Of a DNA stretch of 64,000 bases, positions 47,301-59,666 are shown piece after piece. The DNA lies in contig JADDTR010000012.1 of the NCBI GenBank assembly GCA_015345905.1, positions 628,578 to 692,577 on the forward strand. Direction: 5' to 3'. Source of the stretch: Aotearoamyces nothofagi. Taxonomy: Eukaryota > Ascomycota > Leotiomycetes > Leotiales > Tympanidaceae. Under the pieces are notes generated by a model, which was not told where the DNA came from, made no database searches, and was given only the letters and a program-made list of their open reading frames with translations. The translations under genes and the position numbers were made by a program. The number at the start of each line of letters is the position of its first letter. Position 1 is the first letter of the stretch.

Positions 47301-47391
47301 TACTCCTACCACGGTAGCCCACGGCAGGGCTACTTGGGGTCGCCCCGTCTTCGCGGCTCTCTGCCGGAGATGCTGTATCAACAGCCATCAA
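44313..47391 (-). CDS. TAPT1/Emp65-family endoplasmic reticulum membrane protein
   Basis: 974 residues from exons 47391-45766, 45718-45154, 45100-45018 and 44963-44313. The first 340 residues are Ser/Pro-rich and disordered. The conserved family core starts near LKFERLLNFLLVPLQLEQALLFG and continues through DILQGMVIICSCIIL, MYHSIRGQNSMKLYMVYNVLE, VGDRLFAALGQDIFECLM, and a membrane-rich block (about 560-730). The exon 2/3 junction restores LLVDWVKHAYICKFNN. A further hydrophobic hairpin lies near 875-905, followed by a basic, acidic-patched tail. Yeast Emp65 pairs with the SUN protein Slp1 in ER protein protection. Human TAPT1 is linked to cilia and ER function. The gene converges on the SLM-like gene, the stops being 300 bases apart. 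Confidence 0.9.
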
Positions 47392-48195
47392 AGCCGCCGA
47401 GCCGTATCAGCTGACACCAAGAGTTGACGACGGCTCTAGGATGTCTCGTACGCGGGTGGACATTTGCATTTGCACAAGACATACGGCGTGAGGCAAGGCT
47501 GAAGGACGGTGGAAGAGGTTGGCATTTCCGCATTTCCGCAGCTCCAGCCTTGTCTTGGACGCCGGCCCGTCGGCCGGATCTCGGACACGCTAGCCCCAAC
47601 AACACCCCGTACCGTCGCGGATATGCCTTATCGGATAAGAAAAAGGCGAAATAACGTCATTTATTTTGCGATTCGGGGTGGCAGAGCCGCAGAGCAGCAC
47701 TCGGACTCGACTGTGTCGGCGACTTTGACGAAGGAATTGGTGCTCAGCAGGGCGATTGAAGCTGCTTAAGGCTTGCAGAAGTCAATTGCCTCTCGGCAGC
47801 GGCATCAATTCCTCTCCTCATCATCGCTGGCGCTGGCAGAGCAGTTTTGCGGGCGCTGGAGACGTGCATCTCTTAGATGCCTCGGTGGATATATCATTTG
47901 CTGGTGTTTGCGTAGGAATAAGCCTTATGTAGCTGCGGCGTTAAGAAGACAATTGGTGCTCGTACAGGTTACTTACACGCCCTTGTATTTGTCATCTGGG
48001 ACTCGGTAGGGCGTGCGGGAGGGGGGCAATGGCACAACTCGTGAGGCAAGTGGGGAGCTTTGGTGGGGCAGATTGCATAATCACATCTGCCTACATCTGC
48101 CAAAAACCCTCTGCTTCTGCGCAATTCGACGTGAATCGGCCTTCTACAAAATACAGGTCGCTCCGCTCTAGATTCTCTGCCAGAACTTCACGAAA
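47392..48195. other. Divergent promoter region TAPT1-like / dienelactone hydrolase
   Basis: 800 bases without a gene. It is GC-rich near the TAPT1-like start and mixed toward the hydrolase ATG. No notable repeat. Confidence 0.6.
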
Positions 48196-49130
48196 ATGGC
48201 TTCTAATCCCCCTGCTCAATGTAGGCGCACCTCTCGTTCTCTGTCTTGCATTATGCAGCGGCCAGCTAACAGCTCGCAGGCTGTACCGTCGGTGTCCGAC
48301 ATGAGGGAACTCCCACCGGTACCCTGACCAAGATTGGCAACATCGAAGCCTACATCGCCGAGCCCAGCGGAAGCATCATCCACAAGGACTCTGCGATCCT
48401 TCTCGTGCCCGATGTTATTAGCATCTGGCAAAACTCCAAACTGATCGCCGACCAGTTCGCCGAGAATGGTGGGTGCAACAGCCCTTCTGCATGATCGTGC
48501 TCGTGCTAATGACTTCTCAAAGGATTCTACACGCTTATGATCGACCCTTTCAATGGAGATGCATTGTCGTTGGATCGTCCGGATGGATTCGACTTCACGT
48601 CGTGGCTCGCCAAGGGAACCGACGGGAAGAACCCTCACACTGTCGAATATGTCGATAAGATCACCGAGGCAGGTATCAAGTTTTTGAGAGAGGATAAAGG
48701 ATTCAAGAAGATTGGAGGTGTTGGGTACTGCTTTGGCGCGAAATACGTGATCCGCTACATGGCAAACGGCAAGGGCATCGATGCTGGATACGTCGCACAT
48801 CCTGTGAGTGATCTACTCTGCCAATTTGTCAAAGGCTCAACCCGCTGACGATCTAATCTACAGTCGTTTGTTGGAGAAGATGAGCTTGCTCTCATCGAAG
48901 GTCCTCTGAGCATCTCAGCTGCCGAGACCGATGCTATCTTCCCAACCGAAAAGCGTCACAAGTCGGAGGAGATTTTGATCAAGACAAAGCAGCCCTACCA
49001 GATCAATCTTTTCTCAGGAGTCGAGCATGGATATGCAGTCCGCTGTGATCTCTCTGTGAAGATCCAGAAGTTCGCCAAGGAGCAGGCCTTCCTGCAAGGT
49101 GTTGCCTGGTTCAATACCTTCCTGGCCTGA
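48196..49130 (+). CDS. Dienelactone hydrolase family protein (AIM2-like)
   Basis: 253 residues from exons 48196-48220, 48280-48468, 48523-48803 and 48864-49130. An alpha/beta hydrolase of the DLH type with the complete Cys-Asp-His triad: C141 in GGVGYCFGAKYV, D188 in ETDAIFP, and H220 in SGVEHGYAVR. Length and motif order match fungal AIM2-like proteins; the yeast member is a cytoplasmic protein of unclear substrate. The 25-base first exon encodes MASNPPAQ and joins in phase 1 to CCTVGVRHEGTPTG, which is typical of the family start. No signal peptide. Activity on lactones or esters is a family inference. Confidence 0.9.
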
Positions 49131-49442
49131 ATCTACCTAAGTAGAGTCGCAAAGCTCTAGATGATGATCTGGCTGTAGACTCGGCCAATACGTAATAAAT
49201 TATTCATCATTCATAGACTGCTTTTAGTAGGCATTGTTACATGTATGCTCGTGAATAAAAGCCCGTCCTCCTCTTGCGTGACTGGTGGTCAAAACCAACC
49301 TGCTAGTAAATGAAAGAAATCAAAACCAATTCCACAACTACTATTCTTCGTACAGTCATACAGAAGAGCTTGGTATGCCGCCAACCACGTTACATCCACA
49401 TCTCCTGACTTTGCTCTTGCAATAGGCATTATACCTGTTGCA
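49131..49442. other. Convergent 3' spacer
   Basis: About 310 bases between the ends of the hydrolase gene (+) and the DNA methyltransferase gene (-). No gene seen. Confidence 0.6.
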
Positions 49443-52400
49443 TTATACTGTTGCACTATTGTCCTCATCACTATCCAGCACCGCAAGCATATCCTCATCA
49501 TGATCAGCCACTCCCAAACCTACCTTGTCAGCGTCGGCAAAGTCATCCATCTCAATTGACTGCATGATAATATCCTGCATGTTGGCACCACTAGCGGTAT
49601 CCCTCTCCCACTTCTCAATCAGGACCTTCAGCAACTCCTTGCCCAGAGCTTTGCCCACAGGAATAGGGACAGCGTTACCGATCTGCCTGTACATCGCCCT
49701 CGGAGTCTGCGTCTCAGGATCCCAGGTGAAACAATCTGGGAAGCCCTGCGCCCGAGCCTGTTCGCGCACGGACAGGACTCGGTGTTGCGTGGGGTGGATG
49801 ACCTAGACAGCGTGTATCTGTTAGCAAGTGGCAGTAGGCTTGCGCACGTGAGAGAGGGCCCGTACCTGTCCGTTCTTTCCGCTGGGGTTTATGTCCGTCA
49901 AGCAGGTCTGGAATGTGCTCTTGAAATCCAGACGGCAATATCGGGTTGGGTAGTAGCGGTGGCGGGGAGCTGCTGATTTCGGGTTTCGCAGGCACCACAT
50001 GTCCTCGTGGACTTTCAGATCTAGATGGTTGGCACCTGGCATCATGGGTATCTTCATGACACGTTCCATCGTCTCATCGCCCCATCGTATAGTGAAGTGA
50101 TTGTAGACTTTATTTCCAATGACTCCCTTACGAAGCTCACGTTGATATTCAGACACTGGACCGCTTGGATAGACTTGGCTATCGCTACCTATTCTTACAT
50201 TGGCGCCTTCGGTAAGAGGGACTTGTCGGATTCTGAGAGCTCTGTGTGCTCTGGCGGCCCTGTCTTCGACAGATCCTCCATTGACTCCTATCTTCCAATC
50301 AAAAGCCGGCAGATCAGTAATGGCATCTCCAACAGTGACCTCTGGATGCGGCGCCGATCTTTTAGTTTTGCGGCCATACTTTGGGGGTTGCAGCCCAGAA
50401 AAGACATGAGAGGGTTGAGGATATCTTGGTAGAGGGCAGCCAGGCTGAGCCCCCCAGAAGAAAACGCGCAAGCGTGACTGGGGGGTTCCATGCTCCCCAG
50501 CTTGCAAAACACCGTAATGAGCTTGATAACCCAGAGATGTAAGTGCACGAAGGATGAACTTTACACATCCCATCTCGATGCCTCCCTTGACCTTGAATAT
50601 ATTCACCTGGGAGCTCCCAAGTCGGTGATCCAGCATACCTCTGACATTCTCGAGTAGGAAGTATTTGGGTCGATAGAAGTCGACATAAGACAGATAAGTT
50701 GCTACGAGGGAGTTCTTGATACTGTTTGCTTTCTTGTATTGGTTGCAAGCACTGTAGTCTGGGCACGGGGGGCTTCCGTATAGAAAGTCCCTTCACACGA
50801 AAATAAAATGTTAGCCAGAGCCCTGCTGCTAGTTACAAAGACGGTGAAAGGTTCAAAAATAATCAAAAGATTGAAGCGATATAAAGGCTCGTAACACTCA
50901 TTAACAGCAGTAACAGCGTTGAAATAACTTACACATCACCTGGCTTGGGCATTGGTGGCAGCACAGAGCTTTTCGTGAGGTCCATCAACTTGCCCTTTGC
51001 AGTTCCCGCATTCTCCTCGAGAGCACGACGAAGTAATACGTTTACGTCATGGTTATAGACCTTCACCTGGGGCTTGTTTCGTTTGAATGTCTGAGCTGCT
51101 TCGCTGTCCCATTCAATGGCCCACTCTGTCGAGATCGCTTCGCTCAAATCGAGTCCTACTGTAAGACCACCCGCTCCGCTGAAGACATCCATAGATCTAA
51201 GCTTAGGAACATTCGCGAGAAATGCGTCCCGCCGACTCAGGTCAATGGTAAGCTGTTCGTCGCCATCTGATGATGGACTGAGGCTGTCGGCTGAGATTGG
51301 CTCCAGGTCTTTAAGAGTGTAGTTGTCATTAGTAGCATTGCGAAAGGCACGGTCGACCACATAGAAAGTGTCTTCGAAATCCTTGTATTTATCAAGGTCA
51401 TCGATATTTGACAGGTGTCGGACAAAGCATTTTCCATCAAGGCGATCCTCCGATATCTTTAAGAAACGGTCGGTGAGAAATAGACGTCTGTTGTCTCGAA
51501 TCCGAAATTTGGCACTTCGATTGGCTTCGCTCAAGTAGTCTGTGTTGAGCTGGTCATAACGCCTCAGCACCCGTGCTTCGATTCGAACTTTTACGTTCGC
51601 TTCATCGCTGGGGGTAGACTTCAGCCATTGAAATAGTCCTTTGGGTTTGATTGTAGAAATTTGGCCTATGATATACGGCTCGTCTACATCTCCAGGGGTG
51701 ATATAGACAAAGTCTTTCGCACCATAAATGATTCCCCCGAGTGAGATCTTCTCCACTGTACCGTCTCTCCTAGCCTTGCTTATTACTGTCGTCAGTTCCT
51801 CGCTATGCTTTTTTCCGAGTTTGTTACAGGTGTCACAGTCTTTGTAATCAGTCTGGCCAGCGCGTTGTCTCGGCTGCTCATGAAGGCTTACATCTTCAAA
51901 TCGCTCTTCGCCTTCGCAGTAAAAAAGTCGATAGAAGTAATGATTGGTCTTCTGGAATGATTCCTCGATGGCTCCTATTCCTGTCGCGCCGGTAGCTTCA
52001 TCTCGGCCGACAAAGTCAACCTCGATTTTTCCTGCTATAGCGCCGAGTGGAATATCGTCGCAACGGCCTAGTAGGAACAGCTCTCTGGGACCTGCTGTCT
52101 CTGCAAGAATCGTATCGCCGCCGTGAACCATCCAGACAACGTGGGCACAAGGGCTTCCATCTTCATCTGCAAAGAGATAGACAACTCGAGCGAACCAAAT
52201 GCTAGCAGCGGCTTCTAGAATTTGCGTTTTCGTAGATTTTCCCTTCTTTTTAGCGGCAAGGGCAATTGGGTGCTCGTCGGCTCCAGGTCGGACAGTCACA
52301 TAAGTCCAGGGAGTAATAGTAGCACCGTCGACAACTGCTGAACCATACCCAGTCCTACTAGTCTTCAAATCCTTCCATGTTGAAGATCCCACCCAGTTTA

Positions 52401-53313
52401 TGTGTACAGTCTCCTTTCTACCAGTCCATCCTGCTCGTCTTATATCTTCCGGATCACAGGTTATATCAATGAGGGCATCCATGCTCATTCCATCCGCTCC
52501 AGCGGCGGCAACAACACCAGCTTTGTCGCGCAAAGCATTCTCGCCATCGCAAACCAGCATAGTTTTAACAAAGAGGGCACCAGCCAGACGGCCTATCCAC
52601 TTCGTGACAGTTGTAACAGTTTCGTGTGCTTCTGATTTTGACTTCTTTTTTACCTTAACAACCTTCACTTCCTCTCGAGGCTGTCTTTGTGTAGCTTGTG
52701 CCCGATGGCTCTGTCCTCGACTAGATCCTTCGGTGAGCACCTCAGAATCAGTGTCTGCTGACTCCGAACCAGCAAAGCTTGTGGAATCACTGATGTCTTC
52801 TGCTAATTTAGTGAGATTGTGTGGCTTAAAATAATTATCAATTGTATGTTCGGGTTTAGTGTGGTGGGGCGTCTTTTGCATAACAGTAATTGTGTCTCCG
52901 TCCCCAAACATGTGGCCAGGATCATCTGCCTCTGACGAAGTCAAAATGCCTTCTCCGTCTTCGCCAGCAGACAGTTCAATAGGAGCATCTTGTAATGCAC
53001 CGGGAGGGTTTGAAGGTGAATAATCAACAGGAGATGCAGGCGATTCCAGTAATTCACCCTCATCGACCATCTCAGCTGGTACTGCGAATTGTTTGTCGGA
53101 TTGAGTGATGATCTTCCATACCCGAGCTATAGCAGAACGTTCATTAAAGTCTGATGACTTCAATATATCGTAGAACTCATCTAGTTGATATTAATGATGA
53201 TGATCTTGATGAAGGGCTACTACTAACTCACGAGAGCTCATCTCTGGCCTGAGATCAAACGCAAGTTTGAAACGTTCACGAAAGTCGCTCTCACTGACCT
53301 CTTTCATATCCAT
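49443..53313 (-). CDS. DNA (cytosine-5) methyltransferase with tandem BAH domains, DIM-2-like
   Basis: 1204 residues from exons 53313-53232, 53180-50933, 50790-49866 and 49802-49443. The N-terminal 200 residues are acidic and disordered, with a PIP-like EHTIDNYF motif (138-145) and a Lys-rich patch. BAH1 spans about 316-455 and BAH2 about 508-640; a CDTC knuckle lies between them. The catalytic domain has motif I FSGAGG (694-699), motif IV GSPPCPDYS with catalytic C786, motif VI ENVR, motif VIII QSRLRVFFWG, and motif X YRQIGNAVPIPVGKAL. The tail is acidic. Two BAH domains ahead of the catalytic domain point to the DNMT1/DIM-2 lineage, not the short RID type. DIM-2 maintains methylation at RIP-mutated DNA in Neurospora. 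Splicing restores all motifs, so it should be active. Confidence 0.92.
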
Positions 53314-53741
53314 TTTCGAAAGGCACTATTAGTACTAGGTGATATTCTCTTCGAAGTGGTTGTATTGAGTAAATGGTAAGAGATATGGGGTGGGTGATGA
53401 ACTTATGAAGTGCCGGCTGAGGATGAAGCGTCCCAAAGAAACGTCACGTAAAATACAAGAGCGCGACTTCACACTTTTGCAATCATAATCTCACTTTTGA
53501 AACAAAGAATAACATCAAAGTAAGTTGTGTTGAAAACATGATGGAATTCCTGTGCCGCAGGGAAAATGCCTTTAATTTTACATTTATGGTCTCATCAAGT
53601 CCTCCTTTCAAAACGCCATCTACATGCGGGTATCACCAGACAAGCTGAAGGTTTGCATATATTAACGCCCCCATTAAAAGCTTCAAAAGCTGCAATACCA
53701 TAGACACCACCACAAAGCAACTATGCTTTGTGCAATGCCAA
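53314..53741. other. Spacer between DNA methyltransferase and DUG2
   Basis: Both flanking genes are on the minus strand. This holds the methyltransferase 5' region and the DUG2 3' end. No gene seen. Confidence 0.6.
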
Positions 53742-56644
53742 TTATTTTTTCGGCAACTCCGCGAACACCTTTTTGAATATCTCCCGACTTTTAAACAAGT
53801 TCGTTAAGCGCAGTCTCTCGTTGTCCAAATGGGCAGAGTCTGACGCGCTTCCAACAGGGAAATGTGCTGCCGGAGCACCAAACTCCTTCTCTAGAAATCG
53901 AATACTTGGAATACTACCTCCCTCGCGGATGTAAAGTGGCTTCCTCCCCTTCTTTGGTTCGTCGCCCGTATGTGTAGTCGACGCGTCTTGGGGTATTGCA
54001 GCAAGCGAGGTGTAGTCACTTCCATTCGTAAGGGTCAATGTAGTAGCAGGCGTCGGTTTGACACTCGGACTTGTAGTACCATTAGTAGCCCTACGAGCTT
54101 GCTTTGAGCCTGGTGCCGAACTCCGCCGTCCTTCGCCGATAGGTCCCCAGACCTCCATGATTGCTTTCTCCAGAGTTTTGAAGATCTCGTTATCAGGGTC
54201 ACCGAGCCAAGGATCAGCTTGGTTGTCAATGGTCAAGGAGAGATGGTTGTGAGTATCAAGCTTCTCGAAAGTAGTTGTTAGGAAAGCAGAAAGAGACATG
54301 ATGACATCTTCCACCTCTTGATTCGGTACTAGGCGTAGCGATATAGCAGCACTAGCATGACTTGAAACCAGTGAGCCTTCCGGTCCGGATACTTTGTATC
54401 GATGAATCGTCAAGTTGGGCTCTCGCCATCTCGCCATCAAAGAAGCCTTGAGTGTTTCAGGAGGTCCAAGCTCGGCGTTGCGGCGAATTAAGGTGTCAGT
54501 GATGTCATCGTAGAGGGCCTCTTCAGCTTCAGTCAGGGGTAGAATATCGTCGTAGAAGCCAGGTATCTCAATGTGGTTGTGGAGGCCTTTAAGTTTTCCG
54601 AGAATCGAAGTTAAGTCGAAAAGAGGTTCATCCATCATGAAACTGCCGTCTACCCCACTATGCACATCAGGATGGTTGCTTTCTACATGAACGGTGGCAT
54701 GTATGACGCCGCGTAGTCCATAAGTAAGGCAAGGAACTTCATCGTCCAACCAGTAGCTATTGGCAAGTAAAATATAGTCGATGTCCCCAATGAGCCTCTT
54801 GTGCCGTTTAACAGCATCTTTGAATCCACGAGATCCGGATTCTTCTTCGCCCTCAATTAGGAAAATGATATCTGATTCAAGTAGCTTTTCGTTCTGGCAA
54901 TCCACAACAGCATATAGCGCCGCCATAATCGGTCCTTTGTTGTCAGATACACCACGACCGTACAGGTAGCCGTTGATTCCTTTCATCTGAAAGGGGTTGA
55001 CTATCCAAGTGCTATTTTTATCATCTGCTGCTACTACGTCATAATGGCCATAGAACAGAATCTTCTTCCGAGACGCAGTTGTCGATGGATTCCCACGAAA
55101 TCTAGCAAAAACAACTGGGTTGTGGTGGTTGTCAGTGTTCAGCATCTCAGTTTGCGCGCCATACTTCTCAAAGAGAGATCGAAGAAATGTAGCTCCACGT
55201 CGACAGTCTTCAGCATGATCTGGCTTAGATGATATGGTCTTGTAAGAGACAAACTCTTGGAGAGACTTGAGGAGCATATCTTCTTGAGGTTCAGATTTGC
55301 CTTTGGAAGTTGGTCGGCAGTCGCTAACTTTCCAGACAGACACAGAGCTATCATTAGCACCAGTGATGTAAAATTGCTGTCCTCTATGATTTGTAATTGC
55401 GGAGGCTAAGATTTTGCCATCATGGCCTTGCCATCGTAGCAGGCATTGGTACTTCTGACCGAAGCTCTCCGAGGTTCTCTTATACTGGCCGTACTGTACT
55501 GTGCTGTACTTCTGCTGGGGGTTAGCTAATACTGACACTTTTGAGCTCTACATCAACGTACTCTAGTAAAACCTGTAGCTCCAGCACTCCACAAGAATCC
55601 CCAACCCATCTGTAACGTCATCACATCACCCTTATGGGCCTTAATAACCCGAAGCTTTTGCATCGTATCCAGATCCCACAATTCAATGACGCCATCGATT
55701 TTTCCACTATACAAGAATGATCCATCAAGCGCGAGCGATAAAACTGATTCTGCATCGTCGTCTCCAAGGTGGGCAAGCTCTCTGATACCATCATTGGGGT
55801 TGTGACTCAGTTTCCACAGTTTGATTGTCCCGTCTCCACCACCAGATATCAGCATATCTTCTTCCTGCTCAACCAACCTGCTTGCACCATGAGCGAGAAG
55901 CATGCAGTAAACGTAGCCGAAATGTGCATAATGCTTCATATGTGCCTTGTCCACCTCAAGAATTTCGCCATCTGTCGACATCAGGGCTGCTCGACCGGCT
56001 GATGCAGGGCGGGGTGTAGACGTTCCACCCTTGGCAACTGAGTCGAAGAATCTATGGTTGCGGCGGTCTGGATGCCGTTCTTCGTTCGGAGTTGGTCTCG
56101 AGCTTGAGTCTTTAAGGTTGCACCATTGTATGCTCGTGTTCTGCGCTCCAAAGTATGCCGTCTGGAACTGAGCCGAGTATGCAACACTGAATACATCGCC
56201 TACGTCATAGGTGCTGTAGATATGGTATAGACGCTTCAACGTGTTTGGGCACCAGGCATTGACGATAGCATCACCACCACTAGAGAACAATAGCTTGCCA
56301 TCCTGCGAAAGGAAGAGGCAGAGCACCGCTCGTTTGTGAGCTTGAACACGCACCACGAGTTCAAAAGAACCTAGTGACCATGCGAGTATCTCGCCATCTT
56401 GGGTACCAGCATATATGTATTGTTCTGATACTACTAAGGCCAAGATTGAGCTGTCGTGTTGCACTTTGTGAAAGAGCTCGGGTGGTGTCTTGTTCGCATG
56501 CGATGTATCTTCGGATCTGTCGGTGATTTCAGGGTCTTTGTCTCCAATTATCTGTCCATCTGAGCTGTCCGCTGGTAAATAGTCAGACTCAGAGGTTCTT
56601 CTTGCTTGCTGTCGCCTGTGAGGACGTGGTGAGAGAGCTTCCAT
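53742..56644 (-). CDS. DUG2: Glutathione-degradation peptidase Dug2 (WD40 plus M20 peptidase)
   Basis: 951 residues from exons 56644-55562 and 55514-53742. The N-terminal 430 residues carry WD40 repeats (for example ILAWSLGSFELVVRVQAHKRAVLCL, ISGGGDGTIKLWKL, YSGKIDGVIELWDL, ITGANDSSVSVWKV). The single 47-nt intron lies inside this propeller. The M20 metallopeptidase follows: H518 (YGHYDVV), bridging D552 (GVSDNKG), E584/E585 (EGEEESGS), the dimerisation lid, and a late His in SASDSAHLDNERL. In yeast, Dug2 with Dug3 forms the alternative gamma-glutamyl-cleaving activity that degrades glutathione in the cytosol. A low-complexity Ser/Thr insert (about 830-880) interrupts the second half of the peptidase. 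All metal ligands appear intact. Confidence 0.93.
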
Positions 56645-58601
56645 TGAGCCAATGTTGGTGGTGAAGCTCTACAAGTGCAGCGGGGAACTTTGGCGATGTC
56701 CACAACTAGCGAACTTTCCGAACTTCACTTCTGTCCCCAGTCCCCACAACAACAAAACCGTATGTTTGCGCTAAACCATGCAGCCAGAATGGCAAAACTC
56801 TACAGTAATATACACTTTTCTGATAAAATAAATATCTTGCTCACCTCTGCGTCTACTATCCTGTTCCTTCAACGGCCGGCAACCACCATGGTCTACAAGA
56901 CCTTCAGCCATCCTCCCTCTCAAAGGCAATAGCTGAGGACTCATAGCGAGCGAAGAGCTTGAACTTCCACACGCGTTCCAGCGTTCTAGGTGGAGGTTCT
57001 CATATGGTGGTCGGAACTTCATTTTATAACTATCCCGGTTCTTTACCGCTATGGCGCAAGAATCCCAAGGTATGGTGTCTTCTATGTATTAATACATTTT
57101 ACAGGTGTATGTACACGTGTAATGCAGCATGCACGGTCTCCTTCTTGAGTCATTGCTTTTGGGAATATGATAACTCGGGATGCTCGCCTTAGATGTATCA
57201 TGTAGAACTGTACCGGCAGTGAGGACTTCTTGTCTCACCGCAATGTTGGGATCCGAAACCAGAGGACCGCCCCTTTGAGGCATATTTTAAGCTGCTGCTA
57301 GTTATGTATGCTATACTCACACCGCTCATATCTGTAATTTAAAATGCACAAGTTGTTATTTTGTCTTTCCATATTGCTTTTAAGTTATAACCTTTTTGCT
57401 CACCGTCTGTTCTTACACCTAAAATAAGGCTGATGATATACCAATTAACCCAAAGCTTTCGTCGTTTACTGATGAAGAAATAATACTCCTAAAACAAGGC
57501 CGATGATATAGAAATTAACCCGAAGCTCTTATCGTTTGCTAACGAAGCAAAAAGTCGATTCTTTGTGTACCAGCTTTTTTCGAGCAATGTGTCTACTATG
57601 CCATGCTATGCTATGCAAGAGCAAAAGATGTATGAACATTATACTAGGTATCGTATTCTACACATGGCACAGGTCGCTTCTCCGTAGATAAGGGTCCGAT
57701 GGATAATCATGCAATCCCAAAGCTTGCACTTCTCTACCTATAGCAACTTTCCAATCACTTAAGACCTCGACTACTGACTTCTTATCAACTATGTTACACC
57801 GTCGCATATGATTATTACGGGCAGCTTGTATAGAATTTGTACACAGCGTGGTATCAGGGGTACTAGACAATAATAGTAAACTGTAATACTCGCCTCGAAA
57901 AAATACAGGTGTACATAGTGTACATGTAGCTTATATATATATGTCATAGGTAGTAAGTACGAGGTATTAGAGTAATAGATACAAAGCAGGAAAAATAGAA
58001 GAAAAAGATGGCAGAAAGCATTCGGGGACTTTGAAGATTGAAGTCTAATAAAGCTCACTATGTAGTTTTATTTCTCTTTTTAGATAGTTATTTCATAAAC
58101 ATTGGATGGGAGATGGATTATCGGATTTATATGAGTCAGTTGATGTGCCGAATATTAATACTTCATGACCCCATCATTAGCTGTTGCACAAGATAAATAT
58201 TGCACTTCCTGCATATAATATAATCACATAGCTAGCCTCAAAAATACCGGGACTTGTATTTTCCAATATTGGAAGGGTGAGCACTATGTCATGGGATCTA
58301 TATAGCATAGCATCCTTAATACATCCATATAAGATTCAAGTACCGGAACTTGCCGGCCTGCCTGTCAACGCTAGTAAATTCTAAGCGCATCATCTTGCCT
58401 TCCGCAAGAAATTGACCCATCTCAGGCCGAGAACGCATCAACGATTGCGACTGAAAGTGAAGTCGCCAAAGGTCCTCGTATCCTGCTGTAATCTTGTTCT
58501 GGAGGGTATCTGGCCAGCGAAATCCTACCGTGGCCGATTGAAGGCGCTCTCGAGAGAGGACGGCGACGAAGAGATCCGGCGAGGTGCAGACATTATAGAA
58601 G
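56645..58601. other. AT-rich divergent region DUG2 / TIM17
   Basis: About 2 kb, strongly AT-rich from 57.3 to 58.3 kb. No gene supported. It contains a diverged 60-bp tandem repeat (57421-57540) and short CTATG runs near 57600. The TIM17 promoter must lie in the last part. Confidence 0.6.
57421..57540 (+). repeat. Diverged 60-bp tandem duplication
   Basis: 57421-57480 and 57481-57540 align without gaps over most of their length (GATGATATA-AATTAACCC-AAGCT-TCGTTT-CT). Most differences are C/T or A/G changes. Confidence 0.65.
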
Positions 58602-59324
58602 ATGGATCACACGAGAGACCCATGCCCTTGGGTGGCTCTCAATGATTTTGGTGGAGCATTCTGTATGGGGGTAAGCAGCCCACTACATTCAATTGCAACA
58701 CTTCCGTGGTGACAGATATCGCTCTGTTTCTTCAGGGCTATTTCACATACTCTAACTTTATACTAACTCACCATTCTTGATGTAGGCAATAGGAGGGTCT
58801 ATATGGCACGGCATCAAAGGCTTCCGAAACTCGCCGTACGGCGAAAGGCGAATCGGTGCACTCACAGCAATCAAAGCACGATCCCCTGTGCTTGGAGGCA
58901 ACTTCGGTGTATGGGGAGGGCTCTTTTCGACATTCGATTGTGCTGTTAAAGGTATAAGGAAGAAGGAGGATCCATATAATGCTAGTACGTCATATCTCTT
59001 GTGTCATTCCCTAAAGTTCCTGTGGCAGTGAGATTGGAGGCGATGCTAACCGTACAATAGTCATTGCAGGCTTCTTCACAGGCGGTGCTCTAGCAGTTCG
59101 AGGAGGTATGAAAGCCGCCAGAAATTCGGCGATAGGATGTGCATGCTTGTTGGCAGTTATTGAAGGTGTAGGAATTGGCTTCCAAAGAATGATGGCGGAG
59201 AACACAAGACTAGATGTAAGCTCAAAGTACCATGCACCACTATTTATGTGTACTGACATAATATTAGTTACCACCACCCCCACCACCGCCTTCAGAAGGT
59301 GCAAGAGCGCCTGCTTTGGCGTGA
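58602..59324 (+). CDS. TIM17: Mitochondrial import inner membrane translocase subunit Tim17
   Basis: 159 residues from exons 58602-58670, 58786-58984, 59061-59215 and 59268-59324. The N-terminus [20 protein letters not shown], with its acidic residues and Cys, is diagnostic. It continues as [22 protein letters not shown] and [16 protein letters not shown], then [16 protein letters not shown] and [19 protein letters not shown]. These give the four membrane helices of the Tim17/22/23 fold. The last exon adds a Pro run and [10 protein letters not shown]. Tim17 is the core of the TIM23 complex that imports presequence proteins across the inner membrane. Four coding exons in 720 bases is a high intron density. 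The gene converges with the asparaginase gene. Confidence 0.97.
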
Positions 59325-59666
59325 GCCGGCTCTCTTTCGATGTTCCCACCCCTCAACTCTTATTTTGTCCTCGCCAAAAGAGGCTCGGACTATGTATTCT
59401 TTATATTTTGGACAGGTTATTCTGTCTTGTTTGCATAGCTAGGAAGGTGTACTTTAGAGGTACTTGCGAGCATCGAGTCAATAATGATGTATTCAGATAC
59501 GAAATACGCAGCCAGATTGAAATCTATCAACAATTTATATTGATATGCAACGGTACCCCTGAACGGCAAGCGGAAGTTTATAGATGGGACCGACCCAGGC
59601 AGGTATTTATGTTTATTTATAGATCTACCTTCTATATTTCGGTTGTTTTTCTGAAAAACAGCTTGT
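59325..59666. other. Convergent 3' spacer
   Basis: About 340 AT-rich bases between the TIM17 and asparaginase stops. No gene seen. Confidence 0.6.
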
